Assembly (NCBI RefSeq): GCF_041022165.1
Contig: NZ_CP163302.1
Coordinates: 496,001 to 560,000, forward strand
DNA length: 64,000 nucleotides
Direction of reading: 5' to 3'
From: Sinomonas sp. P10A9
GTDB taxonomy: Bacteria > Actinomycetota > Actinomycetes > Actinomycetales > Micrococcaceae
A program made the position numbers and the translations under genes. The notes beneath the pieces were generated by a model that was not told the origin of the DNA, did no database searches, and saw nothing but the letters and a program-made list of their open reading frames with translations. Positions 35,241 to 43,265 of the stretch are shown one piece after another; within the stretch, counting starts at the first letter, position 1, and each line of letters begins with the position of its first letter.

Positions 35241-36644
35241 TCAGCCGGCCACGTAGTAGAGGCGCTTGTTGACGAACTCGTCCATGCCGAGCGGGCCGAG
35301 CTCGCGGCCGAAGCCCGAGCGCTTGACGCCGCCGAACGGCATCTCGGCGCCTTCGGCGGCCGGGGTGTTGACGTTGGCCATGCCGGTCTCGAGGCGCGAG
35401 GCCACCTTCTCGGCGCGGGCGGTGTCCGCGGAGAAGACTGCGCCGCCGAGTCCGTACGGGGTGTCATTGGCGAGCGTGAGGGCCTCCTCGTCGCTGGCCA
35501 CCTTGTAGACCACTGCGACCGGGCCGAACAGCTCCTCCTTGTATGCGCGCATGTCCGGGGTCACACCAGTGAGAACCGCGGGGGCGTAGTACGCGGCGTC
35601 GCCGTCGGAGAGCACCCCACCGGCGTGGAGCGTGGCGCCCTTGTCGACGGCGTCCTGCACCTGCGCGGCGATGCCCACGGCGGCGGCGCGCGAGGACATC
35701 GGGCCATACGTCTCTGCGGCGTCGGCGGCGGGGTCGCCGGGGGTGAGGGCCAGCGCGCGGGCAGTCAGCTGGGCAACGAAGTCGTCGAAGATGTCCTCGG
35801 CGACGATCATCCGCTTGTTCGAGTTGCAGGCCTGGCCCGTGTTCTCCATGCGCGTATCCCATGCGGTGTCCGCGAGGCCCTTGACGTCAGTCGAATCGAG
35901 GACCACGAACGGATCCGATCCGCCAAGCTCGAGGACGGCCTTCTTGAGGTTCTTGCCCGCGAGCTCGCCGATGATCGCGCCGGCCCGCTCGGAGCCGGTC
36001 AGGGAGACGCCCTGGATGCGCGGGTCCGCGATGATGTCCGCGATCTGCGCGTGCGACGCGAACACGTTCACGTACGCGCCCGCCGGAACGCCGGCGTCGT
36101 CCATGATCTGCTGGATCGCCAGAGCCGAGCGCGGGCACGACTCGGCGTGCTTGAGGACGATCGTGTTGCCGAGCATGAGGTTCGGCGCGGCGAAGCGGGC
36201 CACCTGGTAGTACGGGTAGTTCCACGGCATGATGCCCAGGAGCGGGCCGACCGGGAGCTTCTGCACCACGGCGCGGCCGCCGGAGAAGGTCTTGATCTCC
36301 TGGTCCGAGGCAAGGGTCGGACCCTCGTCGGCGAAGTACTTGAAGATGTCCGTGCAGAACTCGGCCTCGCCCTTCGACTGGCCGAGGGGCTTGCCCATCT
36401 CCTCGGTGATGATCGCTGCCAGCTCGTCGGCGCGCTCGGTGAAGAGTTCGCCGATGCGGGACACGACCTTGGCGCGGTCTTCGATGGGGGTTTCGCGCCA
36501 AGACTGGTAGGCGCTCTCGGCTGCGGCGAGGGCGGCTTCGACCTCGGCGTCCGTGGCGGTGGGGAACGTCTCGACGACCTCGCCCGTGGCGGGGTTCAGG
36601 ACCCGGTAGCCGGGCTCTGCTGGGGTGCTCGCAGTGCTAGTCAT
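35241..36644 (-). CDS. NAD(P)-dependent succinate-semialdehyde/aldehyde dehydrogenase
   Basis: A 467-residue aldehyde dehydrogenase. The family features are PWNYPYYQVARFAAPN, SLTGSERAG, the catalytic Glu in LELGGSDPFVV, the catalytic Cys in NTGQACNSNKR, and EELFGPVAVVYK. The sequence resembles the SSADH (Sad/GabD2-like) subgroup, oxidising succinate semialdehyde to succinate. The start at 36644 gives the usual N-terminus. No GABA aminotransferase is nearby, so the substrate is an inference. Confidence 0.88.
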   Translation of the reverse strand: MTSTASTPAEPGYRVLNPATGEVVETFPTATDAEVEAALAAAESAYQSWRETPIEDRAKVVSRIGELFTERADELAAIITEEMGKPLGQSKGEAEFCTDIFKYFADEGPTLASDQEIKTFSGGRAVVQKLPVGPLLGIMPWNYPYYQVARFAAPNLMLGNTIVLKHAESCPRSALAIQQIMDDAGVPAGAYVNVFASHAQIADIIADPRIQGVSLTGSERAGAIIGELAGKNLKKAVLELGGSDPFVVLDSTDVKGLADTAWDTRMENTGQACNSNKRMIVAEDIFDDFVAQLTARALALTPGDPAADAAETYGPMSSRAAAVGIAAQVQDAVDKGATLHAGGVLSDGDAAYYAPAVLTGVTPDMRAYKEELFGPVAVVYKVASDEEALTLANDTPYGLGGAVFSADTARAEKVASRLETGMANVNTPAAEGAEMPFGGVKRSGFGRELGPLGMDEFVNKRLYYVAG

Positions 36645-36758
36645 AGATCCATCATGCCCGGTTCCGTGGCGCGGATCACTGTGCTTAAGCACGACCTTGC
36701 GGGGTCACTACTAGACGAATTATCCCGTCGCTTCCCTCGCCCCGCCCCGCCCCGTCGC

Positions 36759-36842
36759 GTTGTGGGGTCTCTGGCGACCACTTGTGGGGTCTTTATGTGC
36801 CAGAGACCCCGCAACGGTGCGCCAGGGACCCCACAACGGGAG
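36759..36842. repeat. Palindromic GTTGTGGGGTCTCTGGC repeat, locus 1
   Basis: Two forward units (36759-36776, 36782-36793) are followed by two inverted units (36798-36817, 36819-36842), giving nested stems. The core is GTTGTGGGGTCTCTGGCG. The same family recurs at 40456 and 45253. It separates the aldehyde dehydrogenase and CoA-binding genes. Confidence 0.85.
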
Positions 36843-36845
36843 GGG

Positions 36846-37352
36846 TTAGGCGAGGGTCTGGCGCTTGCTGGAGATGACCCCCGTGTTGAAGCCGGCGAGG
36901 TGCAGGCCGCCGTGGAAGCGGGCGTGCTCGATCTTGACACAGCGGTCCATGACCACGTTCATCCCCGCCGCCTCGGCGTCGGACGCGACGCCCTCGTGCC
37001 ACGAGCCGAGCTGGAGCCAGATGGTCTTGGCGCCCGCGGCCTTGGCCTCGGCGAGGACGCCGGGCAGGTCGTCGTGCTTGCGGAACACCTCGACGAGGTC
37101 AGGCGTCTCGGGCAGGTCCGCGAGCGAGGCGTAGACGGGCTGGCCCAGAATCGTCTTCACGACGGGGTTGACGAAGTACACGCGGTACTTCGTCGAGGAC
37201 AGCAAGTACGTCGCGACGAAGTAGCTCGCCCTGCTCGGCTTGTCAGACGCGCCGACGATCGCGATGACCTTCGTATCGCGGAGGATCTTGAGGCGCTCGG
37301 GGGCGGTCGGCCCCACCCACGTGCGCTCGGTGCTTTCGACGGCGGCGCTCAC
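36846..37352 (-). CDS. CoA-binding domain protein
   Basis: A 168-residue Rossmann-fold CoA-binding protein (VIAIVGASDKPSRASYFVA, YFVNPVVKTILGQ, TIWLQLGSWHEG, VVMDRCVKIEH). Its GTG overlaps the metY stop by four bases, placing it third in the SAM-riboswitch-controlled sfnG-metY operon. Homologues often follow metY-like genes in actinobacteria as I recall; the biochemical role is unknown. It is a paralogue of the protein at 30880-31314. Confidence 0.86.
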   Translation of the reverse strand: MSAAVESTERTWVGPTAPERLKILRDTKVIAIVGASDKPSRASYFVATYLLSSTKYRVYFVNPVVKTILGQPVYASLADLPETPDLVEVFRKHDDLPGVLAEAKAAGAKTIWLQLGSWHEGVASDAEAAGMNVVMDRCVKIEHARFHGGLHLAGFNTGVISSKRQTLA

Positions 37353-38755
37353 TTGCCCTCCCCTTCCTGCTGGCGACCCGCTGCAGCGGTGACGGACGGG
37401 ATCACGCACGCCTCGCCGTCGTATGTCGGGGCCGCGAATTCCTGCTCCAGCTCGACAACCTCCTGAGACCGGTTTTGGCTTGCAGCAAGTGCCTGGTCGA
37501 GGTCCCAGATGATGTCCTCGACGTCCTCGAGGCCCACGGAGAGCCGGATGAGGTCCGCCGGGACGCCGGCCGCGACGAGCTGCTCTGCGGAGAGCTGCTG
37601 GTGCGTCGTCGAGCCGGGGTGGAGCACGAGGGTGCGCGCGTCGCCGATGTTGGCCAGGTGCGAGGCGATCTGCAGCGCCTCGATGAAGCGGGCCCCGGCC
37701 TCGCGGCCGCCCTTCACACCGAAGCTGAACACCGAGCCCACGCCGAGCGGCAGGAGCTTCTTGGCGTACTCGTACTGCGGGTGCGAGGGCAGGCCCGCGT
37801 AGTTCACATACGTGACGCGCGGATCGGCCTCGAGCCACTCGGCCACACGCTGGGCGTTGGCGAGATGCGCGTCCATGCGCTGCGGGAGCGTCTCGACGCC
37901 CTGGAGGAGCTGGAACGCGGACTGCGCGGGCAGGGACGGGCCAATGTCACGCAACTGCTCGGAGCGCAGCTTCGTGAGGAAGCCGTACTCGCCGAAGTTG
38001 CCCCACCACGAGACGTTGCCGTAGCTCGGCACCGGCTCGGTCATGGACGGGAACCTGCCGTTGCCCCAGTTGAACGTCCCAGACTCGACGACCACGCCGC
38101 CGAGCGTCGTCCCATGGCCGCCGAGGAACTTCGTGGCCGAGTGGATCACGATGTCCGCGCCGTGCTCGATGGGCCGCAGGATGTAGGGCGGGGTGAGCGT
38201 CGAGTCGACCACGAGAGGGACGCCGTGCTCGTGGGCGACGGCGGCGAGGCCGGCCAGGTCGGCGATGTCGCCGGAGGGGTTGGCCACCACCTCGGTGTAG
38301 ACGGCCTTGGTGTTCTCGCGCAGGGCGGTCTTGAACGCGGCCGGGTCGGTCGAGTCGACGAACGTGGTCTCGACGCCGAAGCGGCGAAGGGTCACATCGA
38401 GCTGCGTGATGGTGCCGCCGTAGAGCTTGGACGACGCGACGATGTGGTCCCCGGCCTGGGTGAGCGCGGCGAACGTGATGAACTCCGCGGCCATGCCCGA
38501 CGCCGTCGCGACCGCGCCGATGCCGCCCTCGAGAGACGCGATGCGCTCCTCGAACGCCGCGACCGTTGGGTTGCCGATGCGCGAGTAGATGTTGCCGTAC
38601 TTCTGCAGCGCGAAGAGGTTCGCGGCGTCGTCCGAGTCCTTGAACACGAACGAGGTGGTCTGGTAGATCGGGACGGCCCGCGCGCCGTGTTCGGCGTCGG
38701 GCGTGCCGCCGGCGTGCAGGGCGCGGGTGCGGAACCCGAACTGGCGCTCCGCCAT
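37349..38755 (-). CDS. metY: O-acetylhomoserine/O-acetylserine sulfhydrylase
   Basis: A 468-residue PLP enzyme of the Cys/Met metabolism family. It condenses O-acetylhomoserine with sulfide to homocysteine and releases acetate. Family features: the N-terminal FRTRALHAGG, GTITQ with the PLP-contact Asp in VDSTLTPP, and the PLP lysine in IHSATKFLGGHGTTLGG. About 30 C-terminal residues extend past the usual end. The ATG overlaps the sfnG stop by one base, so synthesis is coupled. Expression should follow the SAM-I riboswitch at 39996-40089. Confidence 0.94.
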   Translation of the reverse strand: MAERQFGFRTRALHAGGTPDAEHGARAVPIYQTTSFVFKDSDDAANLFALQKYGNIYSRIGNPTVAAFEERIASLEGGIGAVATASGMAAEFITFAALTQAGDHIVASSKLYGGTITQLDVTLRRFGVETTFVDSTDPAAFKTALRENTKAVYTEVVANPSGDIADLAGLAAVAHEHGVPLVVDSTLTPPYILRPIEHGADIVIHSATKFLGGHGTTLGGVVVESGTFNWGNGRFPSMTEPVPSYGNVSWWGNFGEYGFLTKLRSEQLRDIGPSLPAQSAFQLLQGVETLPQRMDAHLANAQRVAEWLEADPRVTYVNYAGLPSHPQYEYAKKLLPLGVGSVFSFGVKGGREAGARFIEALQIASHLANIGDARTLVLHPGSTTHQQLSAEQLVAAGVPADLIRLSVGLEDVEDIIWDLDQALAASQNRSQEVVELEQEFAAPTYDGEACVIPSVTAAAGRQQEGEGK

Positions 38756-39945
38756 CAGGCGTTCGCCCCGGCGAGGCCCGCGGCAGAACCAGTGACTGGC
38801 AGCAGGTCCGTGCGAAGCTCGGTGCCGTTCTTGCGGGCGAGGTCCGCCTCGAGCTCGCGCACGATCGGGAGCACGTCGCGGCCGAACGCCTCGAGCTCCT
38901 CCTGGAAGTGCAGGTAGCCCGTGAGGAACAGGTTCACGCCGATCTTCTTGTACTCGACGACGCGCTCGGCGATCTGCTCGGGAGTGCCGATGAGCTTGGT
39001 GCGGAAGCCGTCGTTGTACTGGACGAGGTCCTCGAACGTCGAGTCCTCCCACATGCCCTTGCCGTCCTTCGTGGACTGGCCGGCCTCCTTCACAGCGGCG
39101 GCGAAGCCCTCGACGGCGGGCTTGTGGGCCTTGGCGATGATCTCGCGCAGGGTGTCCTGCGCCTCCTTCTCCGTTTCGCGCGCGATGACGAAGCCGTTGA
39201 GGCCGAAGCGGGGGGCTGCGGGGGCCGTGCGGCCCTGGCCGGCGGCGGCCAGGACACCGCGGATGTTGTCCTTGAACGGCTCGAGGTCGCGGCCGTTGGA
39301 GAAGTACCAGTCCGCGGTGCGGCCCGCGGCGGCCTGTGCTGCCGTCGAGTTGCCTCCGAAGAAGATCTCCGGGTGCGCGCGGCCCGGGATGTCCAGGGGG
39401 GCGGGGTTGAGGGTGAAGTCCGTGATGTTGTAGTACTTGCCGGACTGCGAGTAGTCCTTCTGGGTCCACAGGCCGCGGAGGGCGTTGATGAACTCCTCGG
39501 TGCGGACGTAGCGCTCGTCGTGCTCGAGCCACTCCAGGCCGAAGTTCACGAACTCGTCCTTGAGCCAGCCGGAGACGATGTTCACGGCCGCACGGCCGCC
39601 GGAGAGGTGGTCTGCGGTGATGATGAACTTCGCGAGGACGCCCGGGTGCCACATGCCCGGGTGCACGGCCGAGATGACCTTGAGCCGCTCGGTTGCCATG
39701 AGGAGGGCGAGGCTGAAGGAGGTGGCCTCGTGCTGCTTGTCCGCGCCGTAGCTCGCGGCGTACCGGGTCTGGGTCAGTGCGTACTCGAAGCCGGAGTTCT
39801 CCGCGATGCGGGCGAGCTTCTTGTTGTACTCGAACTCCCAGTTGGTGCGCTGCTCGATCGTCGAGACGACAAGCCCGCCGGAGACGTTGGGGACCCAGTA
39901 GGCGAACTTGAGCGGGGTCTCGAGGTCAATCACGTGATCGGTCAT
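38755..39945 (-). CDS. sfnG: Dimethylsulfone monooxygenase (FMNH2-dependent, SfnG-type)
   Basis: A 396-residue luciferase-like monooxygenase. The N-terminus (KFAYWVPNVSGGLVVSTIEQ) and the motifs ENSGFEYALTQTRYAA, DHLSGGRAAVNIVSGW and EWLEHDERY match SfnG, which converts dimethylsulfone to methanesulfinate and formaldehyde with FMNH2 and O2. It needs an external flavin reductase; one is encoded at 47812 under a SAM-IV type riboswitch. The ATG follows AAGGAG by seven bases. An alkanesulfonate or other C1-sulfur substrate is the alternative. Confidence 0.88.
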   Translation of the reverse strand: MTDHVIDLETPLKFAYWVPNVSGGLVVSTIEQRTNWEFEYNKKLARIAENSGFEYALTQTRYAASYGADKQHEATSFSLALLMATERLKVISAVHPGMWHPGVLAKFIITADHLSGGRAAVNIVSGWLKDEFVNFGLEWLEHDERYVRTEEFINALRGLWTQKDYSQSGKYYNITDFTLNPAPLDIPGRAHPEIFFGGNSTAAQAAAGRTADWYFSNGRDLEPFKDNIRGVLAAAGQGRTAPAAPRFGLNGFVIARETEKEAQDTLREIIAKAHKPAVEGFAAAVKEAGQSTKDGKGMWEDSTFEDLVQYNDGFRTKLIGTPEQIAERVVEYKKIGVNLFLTGYLHFQEELEAFGRDVLPIVRELEADLARKNGTELRTDLLPVTGSAAGLAGANA

Positions 39946-39950
39946 GGTGG

Positions 39951-39982
39951 CGCTCCTTGGAACTCGGGCGCGACGTGGAGCG
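39951..39982 (-). promoter_or_regulatory. Shine-Dalgarno-sequestering hairpin before sfnG
   Basis: CGCTCC (39977-39982, minus strand) can pair with GGAGCG (39951-39956), which contains the AAGGAG ribosome site. It could be the expression platform of the adjacent SAM-I aptamer, acting on translation; no T-run terminator is seen. Confidence 0.5.
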
Positions 39983-39995
39983 TTGCTGACACTCG

Positions 39996-40089
39996 CCATC
40001 GCTTCTGGCAGTAGCACCCTGTGGCTCCCAAAGCGGAGCCAGGGTTGCTGCGGCGTCACAGATCCAGATCTCTCGGCCGCTCGGGATGG
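39996..40089 (-). promoter_or_regulatory. SAM-I riboswitch (S-box) of the sfnG-metY operon
   Basis: Read on the minus strand, P1 pairs CCATC (40085-40089) with GATGG (39996-40000). Between them are the S-box landmarks: GCGGCCGAGAGATCTGGATC (P2 and kink-turn), GTGACGCCGCAGCAACC, the P3 hairpin CTGGCTCC/GGAGCCACAG, and GGTGCTACTGCC. SAM binding should turn off the sulfur-scavenging and methionine genes downstream. Confidence 0.88.
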
Positions 40090-40097
40090 TCCTTCTG

Positions 40098-40135
40098 ATT
40101 GTGCGGAAAATGGGCGTAATGAAGCAAATTGTTTC
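40098..40135 (-). promoter_or_regulatory. sfnG operon promoter with overlapping dyad
   Basis: On the minus strand TTGCTT (40122-40127) and CACAAT (40098-40103) are 18 bases apart, so the transcript would start just before the riboswitch. A dyad GAAGCAA-A-TTGTTTC (40121-40135, one mismatch) covers the -35 and may bind a regulator. Confidence 0.5.
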
Positions 40136-40238
40136 GTCACACTCCGATGCCGGCGGTGAGTGCCGAATAAAGTTCGACGGCGCTCCAAGGGGACCCGTCG
40201 CCGTCGTGCGCGGCCGCCGTTGCGTTAGGCCGCACAAC

Positions 40239-40266
40239 ATTCCGTAACCGACATTCCGTAATCGAC
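40239..40266. repeat. 14-bp tandem direct repeat in the sfnG divergent region
   Basis: ATTCCGTAACCGAC and ATTCCGTAATCGAC lie head to tail with one mismatch, 75 bases before the truncated gene at 40341. They look like paired activator half-sites. The rest of 40136-40340 shows nothing else. Confidence 0.45.
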
Positions 40267-40340
40267 CCGAATCTCCCGGGTGGATCGAACCATGTTCGAG
40301 CATTCACACCTCTGTCCGGGCGCGCTTGAGGGAGGGAACC

Positions 40341-40455
40341 ATGGGAAGCACGACGCCGCGGGACGGCTCATACGCGGAGCTCGCCGAACGCTTCGCCCCG
40401 GTCTTCACCCGGATCGCCGAGGGCGCGCTCGAGCGGGAGCTCAACCGGACATTCT
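40341..40455 (+). pseudogene. Truncated acyl-CoA-dehydrogenase-like (SfnB-type) N-terminus
   Basis: An ATG with GGAGGGA upstream opens a frame of about 38 residues (AELAERFAPVFTRIAEGALE) that resembles the N-terminus of SfnB/DszC-like acyl-CoA-dehydrogenase-fold monooxygenases. At 40456 it runs straight into the palindromic repeat array, and no remainder of the gene exists. The position, divergent from sfnG, fits sulfone metabolism. Family assignment from 38 residues is tentative. Confidence 0.5.
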
Positions 40456-40586
40456 CGTTGTGGGGTCTCTGGCGGGCGCTTGTGGGGTCCTTGGTCGCGC
40501 CAGGGACCCCGCAACGGGGTGCCAGAGACCCCACAACGGGGTGCCAGAGACCCCACAACGGGGTGCCAGAGACCCCACAACGGGGC
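40456..40586. repeat. Palindromic GTTGTGGGGTCTCTGGC repeat array, locus 2
   Basis: Two forward units (40456-40474, 40479-40494) are followed by four inverted units of about 22 bp in tandem (from 40497, 40521, 40543 and 40565), the last three nearly identical (GTGCCAGAGACCCCACAACG). The array ends exactly at the stop codon of the regulator gene. Confidence 0.88.
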
Positions 40587-41575
40587 TAGGCCCGCGCGAG
40601 CAGCTCCTCGCCTACCCGGCCGCGCTGGTAGAACACCTCGCGCCCGGCCCGAAGCGCCTCAGCGAGCCCTGAATCTGCCAGCACCTTCAGATGCGAGTTG
40701 ACCGTCCCGGCCGCGAGGTCGAGGGCACAGGCGAGCTGCGTCGTCGTCATCGGCACGTCCAGCTGTGCGAGGATCTGCGCCCGCGTGCGGCCGAGGAGCC
40801 GCGAGACGGGCGATTCGCGCGTCTCCCGCGTGGTTTCCCACAGCCGCCCGACCCCGCGCGGCGCGTACGTGATCGTCGGGACGAACGGCGCGATGTTGAG
40901 GACGAGGGTCGAGGGCCACACGAACGCGTTCGGCACGAGGATGAGCCCGCTGCCGGGCGCGGGCAGGTCCGTGGCCTCGCAGCCGCGCGTGATCTCGAGG
41001 CCAGTGGACGTGGCGCGGACGCTCGGGTGGAGGGTCTTGAAGACCTCCTGGATGCCGTAGCGCGAGAGTTCATCGAGCCGCGAGTCGATGTCCGCCAGCA
41101 GTATCGAGCGCAGCTTGGGCCAGTAGGGCTCGACGGCGGTGTGCCAATACCAGCGCAGCGCCGCGACAATGCGTGGCACGGCGGCGTCGACGTCGGCGCG
41201 GAGCTCGTCGAGCGTCGCCCGGACGTAGCCCGTGGGCTTGCGCCCCTCGAGGCAGTCGAGGTCGCGCAGCCACAGCTCGGCCGGGACTTCCGCGACAGCG
41301 TTCAGGGCCTCCGCGAACGTGTCCGCCCGCGTGGGCGTGGGCGTGAGCGAGTCCGCGATGAAGCCCTGCGGCTGCACGAGCGTGGTGAGGATCCGCAGGT
41401 GCTCGCGCCCGAGAGGCTCCTCGCTCGCGGTGATGCGCTGCCGCGCCTCCGCGATCCACGGCCGGTGCAGCGGCGTGCCAGCCTGTAGCGCGCGCAGGCT
41501 CGTGACCGTCTCCCAGAGGGGAGACGCCTCGAAATGCACTTTGGTGAGGTCCTCGCTCGTGAGCGTGATGAACAT
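40586..41575 (-). CDS. ArsR-like winged-helix transcriptional regulator (DUF5937)
   Basis: A 329-residue protein. The first 240 residues form a domain of DUF5937 type that starts MFITLTSEDL. A C-terminal ArsR-like winged helix (about 255-325) reads TTTQLACALDLAAGTVNSHLKVLADSGL and ends REVFYQRGRVGEELL. The ATG at 41575 is chosen from the domain start; the much longer upstream frame is a shadow. Its stop codon lies within the repeat array. The regulated genes are unknown. Confidence 0.83.
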   Translation of the reverse strand: MFITLTSEDLTKVHFEASPLWETVTSLRALQAGTPLHRPWIAEARQRITASEEPLGREHLRILTTLVQPQGFIADSLTPTPTRADTFAEALNAVAEVPAELWLRDLDCLEGRKPTGYVRATLDELRADVDAAVPRIVAALRWYWHTAVEPYWPKLRSILLADIDSRLDELSRYGIQEVFKTLHPSVRATSTGLEITRGCEATDLPAPGSGLILVPNAFVWPSTLVLNIAPFVPTITYAPRGVGRLWETTRETRESPVSRLLGRTRAQILAQLDVPMTTTQLACALDLAAGTVNSHLKVLADSGLAEALRAGREVFYQRGRVGEELLARA

Positions 41576-41668
41576 GCAATCAGGGTAGGTTTGGAACCCG
41601 CGCGAAAGCGAGGATTCGGTGAGGGTCGAATCGTTGGGGCGCGGTTCGGGGCGGCGCACACTCAGGGC

Positions 41669-42160
41669 ATGGCAACGAACACCCGCACCGAAACCCCCGC
41701 CGCATCGGCCCATCGCGTGCCTGATGCCCACGCCGTCGAATCCGCCGGCGTTCGCACTCCAGTCGGCCACGCGCCGTCGCCCGCCGACGAGCGACTCCTC
41801 CACCCGGTCCGCCCTATCGCCCCACGCCCGGCCCGGGGGACGCACGCCGGAACCACGGCGGTCGGCGGGCGCACGACGGCGGCCGGGAACCCGCCGTCGT
41901 CCACTCTCCTCCCGCTCGGCGCGGCACCCAAGGCCGGGGCGCGCCCCCTCGTGCCTCCGACGGCAGTCCCCGAGCTCGCGGGGGACCTCCTCGGGCTGCC
42001 GGACTTCTCGGCGCTCCGCCGCGGGTTGCGCCGCGCGTGGGCCTGGCTCGCTGACCAGCTGCGGGCGTCCGCCGAGATGGATGCACGGCTGCGTGTGCGC
42101 CGCGACGAGGATTCGGCCGCGATGGCCCGCGCGGGCGTGAACCCGAGCCGCTTCGGGTAG
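41669..42160 (+). CDS. Hypothetical protein, Pro/Ala/Arg-rich
   Basis: A 163-residue frame with no recognised domain. The first 100 residues are low complexity; the last 60 look like a real helical segment (LLGLPDFSALRRGLRRAWAWLADQLRASAE is split by hydrophobic faces). CACACT ends six bases before the ATG, a weak leaderless-type -10. It contains a GCACGACGGCGG hairpin at 41871-41900 within the coding frame. Coding status is uncertain. Confidence 0.5.
   Translation: MATNTRTETPAASAHRVPDAHAVESAGVRTPVGHAPSPADERLLHPVRPIAPRPARGTHAGTTAVGGRTTAAGNPPSSTLLPLGAAPKAGARPLVPPTAVPELAGDLLGLPDFSALRRGLRRAWAWLADQLRASAEMDARLRVRRDEDSAAMARAGVNPSRFG
41871..41900. repeat. GCACGACGGCGG hairpin, internal copy
   Basis: ACGACGGCGG (41873-41882) pairs with CCGCCGTCGT (41891-41900) around an 8-base loop. 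Related hairpins lie at 27079 and 47532. Confidence 0.55.
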
Positions 42161-42176
42161 CAGATTGGATGCCCAC

Positions 42177-42238
42177 CTCCTTGTCTGGCCCGCTTCTCCT
42201 TGCCTGGCCGGGCACGGAGAAGCGGCTGAGGCAAGGAG
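42177..42238. terminator. Large two-part hairpin, probable terminator
   Basis: CTCCTTG (42177-42183) pairs with CAAGGAG (42232-42238), and inside it CCGCTTCTCC (42190-42199) pairs perfectly with 42216-42225. It sits between two genes on the same strand. No T-run follows. Confidence 0.5.
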
Positions 42239-42295
42239 ATGTGCCGTCCGTCGCGCCCCGTTGACGGCACCCGGGCACCGACGGACGCTTGCTGC

Positions 42296-43147
42296 ATGGG
42301 TGTCCCCGAGCTCCAGGGCGTCAACGTTGGCGGCCTGAACATCGCGTACCGTCGGGCAGGCACGGGCCCGCCGCTCGTGCTCCACGGGGCGTACGAGGAC
42401 AGCCGCATCTGGGAGCGCCAGCTCGCGGACCTCTCGGACGAGTTCACGGTCATCGCGTGGGACGCCCCCGGTTGCGGCGGCTCCGACGACCTCCCGCCAG
42501 ACTTCGCCGGGAGCCTCGGCCGGGTCCTCGACGGGCTGCTGACCGAGCTCGGGCTCACAGGGGAGCGGCGCCCGCACGTGCTCGGCCTGTCCTTCGGTTC
42601 GACGGTCGCCTTGGACCTTGTCGGGGTTGCGTCGCAGGCCGCGCGGACGCTGATCCTGGCCTCGGCGTACGCCGGCTGGGCCGGTTTCCTGCCGCCGGAG
42701 GAGGTTGACCGCCGGTATGCGCAGGTGCTCGCCGAGCTGGACCGCCCGGCCGCGGAGATCATCCCGGTCTGGCTGCCTACCCTCTTCACGCAACGGGCCA
42801 CGCCGGAGATGCGCGATCTCGTCTCCCGCGTCATGGCCGACTTCCGCCCCTCCGGCATGCGTGCGCTCCTCGAGCTCGCGGGCCGCGCTGATTACCGGCC
42901 CGTCTTGCCGACCATCTCGGTCCCGACCCTCCTCCTGTACGGGTCCGAGGACGCGCGCTCACCTGTCTCGGTGGGCGAGGCCCTCTGTGAGCAGATCCCG
43001 GGCGCCACGCTCGAGGTGCTCCCCGGCGTCGGGCATCTGAGCTTCATCGAGGCGCCGGACGCGTTCGACGGCGCGGTGCGGCGTTGGATTCGAGCCCATC
43101 CGGGGGCTTCCCGGCCGGACGGGCGTCAAAGGGCGGGCGGACGTTAG
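42296..43147 (+). CDS. Alpha/beta hydrolase
   Basis: A 283-residue alpha/beta-hydrolase-fold enzyme. LVLHGAYEDSRIWERQ is the oxyanion-side loop, WDAPGCGGSDD follows, the nucleophile is Ser in GLSFGSTVAL, the acid is Asp in LYGSEDARSP, and the catalytic His is in PGVGHLSFIEAP. Full length. The ATG is six bases after GACGCT, a possible -10 of a leaderless transcript. The substrate is unknown. Confidence 0.87.
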   Translation: MGVPELQGVNVGGLNIAYRRAGTGPPLVLHGAYEDSRIWERQLADLSDEFTVIAWDAPGCGGSDDLPPDFAGSLGRVLDGLLTELGLTGERRPHVLGLSFGSTVALDLVGVASQAARTLILASAYAGWAGFLPPEEVDRRYAQVLAELDRPAAEIIPVWLPTLFTQRATPEMRDLVSRVMADFRPSGMRALLELAGRADYRPVLPTISVPTLLLYGSEDARSPVSVGEALCEQIPGATLEVLPGVGHLSFIEAPDAFDGAVRRWIRAHPGASRPDGRQRAGGR

Positions 43148-43265
43148 GAGCCGGACGGGCGCTAAAATGTAGGTGCTGGGCAGCGACGTCGAGGAGCGCT
43201 TGGCCGAGCGCGGCGCTGCAGACGGCCACACCTCCGACCCCGCACTCCTTGATCGGCCCATTCCC

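Noticed and set aside
35187..37466. A 759-codon plus-strand open frame
   Set aside because: It lies opposite the aldehyde dehydrogenase and CoA-binding genes, has the Arg/Gly/Val/Glu/Asp-rich composition of an antisense shadow and no domain.
40497..40586. Possible CRISPR array (four units of about 22 bp)
   Set aside because: Units abut with no unique spacers, inverted copies stand beside them and no cas gene is present.
43173..43265. GTG start 31 codons upstream for the serine hydrolase
   Set aside because: It follows a good -10 (TAAAAT) but would bury the lipoprotein signal behind a charged extension; kept only as an alternative.
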